Source: Candidatus Segetimicrobium genomatis
GTDB taxonomy: Bacteria > Sysuimicrobiota > Sysuimicrobiia > Sysuimicrobiales > Segetimicrobiaceae
Reading direction: 5' to 3'
DNA: 6,757 bases
Assembly: GCA_005883865.1 (NCBI GenBank)
Contig: VBAO01000392.1
Coordinates: forward strand, 1 to 6,757
Positions 5,869-6,757 of this stretch are shown in pieces. Under the pieces are notes generated by a model. That model made no database searches. It was not told the origin of the DNA and saw only the letters and a list, made by a program, of their open reading frames with translations. Made by a program: the position numbers and the translations under genes. Positions within the stretch are counted from its first letter, which is position 1. Every line of letters starts with the position of its first letter.

Positions 5869-6757
5869 GACCTCGCTCCATCCAGGGCCGCGTGGGAGAG
5901 CGCGGTGAGGACGCGGTGGAGCGTGATGTCGTTGGCAATGTTCCCGCCGTCGCCGTTCCGGCAGAGCGCCTTGAAGTGCTGGTACTCGAGCGACCACGTC
6001 GGGTCGGGCTGGACGAGCGCCACCGATTCCTCGGGGGGGCGTCCACTCGGGAGCACCCGCCGGCGCCGCGTGAACACCGCGCGGCCCCATTTGCACAACG
6101 AGCTGATGTGGGCGCTGCCCTTCTCCCCGTAGACGTCGGCGGTGAAGTGGTTCCGCCAGCACAGCAGCGTGGCCTCCAGTTCAAGCACCGGCGCGCCCGC
6201 CGATCCGAAGGCGATGTGGTCGAACGCCCGGTTCTCGAAGCGGTTGGCGGACCAGACCGCAAATGGCCGAGGGAGCGAGCCGAACCAGAAGAGCGCGGTG
6301 TCGAGGAGATGCGATCCGAGGTCCGCGAGGACTCCGGCGCCCCGGTCGCGCCAGGGAGAGTCGCGAACGTCGCGCGCCGTGCCGTTGCCGTAAAACATGC
6401 GGCAGAGGTAGATCTGCCCGAGGATGCCCGACTCGATGGTCTGTTTCATCCGGATGAAATGCGGCTCGAATCGGTGGTTGTAGGCCGTGTAGCAGACGAC
6501 CCCCGACTTGGCGGCGCGGGCGGAGAGCCGCTCGAGCGTCGCCTCGGAGGAGGCGAGCAGCGGCTTTTCCACCAGGACGTGCTTCCCGTGGGTCAGCAGG
6601 TAGTCGAGGATGTCCACCTTGACGTCGTTGGGCGTGCAGACGAGGGCCGCTTCGTAGGTGTCCAGCGACACCTCCTCCACCGCGGAGTACTGCGCGCTCC
6701 GATCAACCGGGTCCGCGGTGGCGACCACGTCCGCCCCGGCGACGGCCAGGCGCTTGC
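5865..6757 (-). CDS. Gfo/Idh/MocA family NAD(P)-dependent oxidoreductase, 5' end off the window
   Basis: The last 296 residues of a Gfo/Idh/MocA-type dehydrogenase, a family that oxidises or reduces hydroxyl/keto groups on sugars, inositols and nucleotide sugars using NAD(P). The frame is open to the right edge (KRLAVAGADVVATADPVDR), so the start and GxGxxG loop lie outside; a GTG at 6728 is internal to the Rossmann domain. Visible are VCTPN (39-43 of the part seen), GKHVLVEKPL (57-66) with the catalytic-type Lys64, YNHRFEPHF (92-100), GAGVLADLGSHLLD (139-152) with conserved Asp145, His149 and Asp152, and ANRFENRAFDH (170-180). The total would be about 320-330 residues, normal for the family. 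The frame is intact and the TGA at 5867 overlaps the next start as GTGA. Together with the downstream dehydrogenase-family gene it suggests oxidative steps on a nucleotide sugar. Exact substrate not determinable. Confidence 0.93.
   Translation of the reverse strand, partial: KRLAVAGADVVATADPVDRSAQYSAVEEVSLDTYEAALVCTPNDVKVDILDYLLTHGKHVLVEKPLLASSEATLERLSARAAKSGVVCYTAYNHRFEPHFIRMKQTIESGILGQIYLCRMFYGNGTARDVRDSPWRDRGAGVLADLGSHLLDTALFWFGSLPRPFAVWSANRFENRAFDHIAFGSAGAPVLELEATLLCWRNHFTADVYGEKGSAHISSLCKWGRAVFTRRRRVLPSGRPPEESVALVQPDPTWSLEYQHFKALCRNGDGGNIANDITLHRVLTALSHAALDGARS
5876..5879 (-). promoter_or_regulatory. Ribosome binding site (GGAG) of the dehydrogenase-family gene
   Basis: GGAG on the minus strand lies 7 bases before the GTG at 5868. 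It supports that start over in-frame upstream codons, and sits inside the end of the oxidoreductase gene. Confidence 0.6.

Noticed and set aside
32..6469. A 17-base exact repeat (GATGAAATGCGGCTCGA) at 32-48 and 6453-6469
   Set aside because: Both copies encode EPHFI on the minus strand inside unrelated proteins; with biased codon use this is probably coincidence, and there is no mobile-element context.
5865..6728. GTG at 6728 as the real start of the oxidoreductase
   Set aside because: The frame and Rossmann-like sequence continue upstream to the window edge, and the protein would lack its GxGxxG loop.

Overview
The window is an internal piece of one tightly packed operon, and every credible gene is on the minus strand. 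By eye G+C is roughly two thirds or more, codon third positions are strongly G/C, and GTG starts are frequent. This suggests a high-GC Gram-negative-type bacterium. The gene set resembles surface-polysaccharide (O-antigen or capsule-like) loci of poorly cultured soil or groundwater lineages such as Rokubacteria/Methylomirabilota, but the taxonomic guess is weak. No rRNA, tRNA, CRISPR array, insertion sequence, promoter or terminator was seen.

In transcription order (right to left) the genes are: (1) a Gfo/Idh/MocA NAD(P)-dependent sugar oxidoreductase, 5' end off the window; (2) a divergent UDP-glucose/GDP-mannose dehydrogenase-family protein; (3) an NAD-dependent epimerase/dehydratase (extended SDR); (4) a class I SAM methyltransferase; (5) the N-terminal (ThDP-binding) half of a split transketolase; (6) the C-terminal half of that transketolase; (7) a DegT/DnrJ/EryC1 PLP aminotransferase; (8) the first 87 codons of an unrecognised protein running off the left edge. 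Neighbouring genes overlap by ATGA/GTGA or TGATG, or lie within about 10 bases, so they are probably co-transcribed and translationally coupled. There is no gene-free stretch longer than about 10 bases.

Together the genes look like a nucleotide-sugar tailoring pathway: oxidation (1, 2), epimerisation or dehydration (3), methylation (4), two-carbon ketol transfer (5+6) and transamination (7). A two-subunit transketolase beside sugar dehydrogenases and a sugar aminotransferase suggests an unusual, perhaps branched or chain-extended amino sugar. That product is inference.

The most striking feature is that three of the eight genes (2, 3 and 5) are broken by four internal losses. At each point the reading frame jumps and a conserved core segment is absent: about 30-50 bases at three sites and about 100 bases in the transketolase N half, where the ThDP/Mg GDG...N motif is lost. 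The other five genes look intact over the part seen. Either these are real deletions in decaying genes or they are assembly or sequence errors; the sequence alone cannot decide. In addition, the dehydrogenase-family protein has Asn where the catalytic Cys normally sits, and the SDR has HxxxH in place of YxxxK, so the chemistry may be non-standard even in intact relatives.
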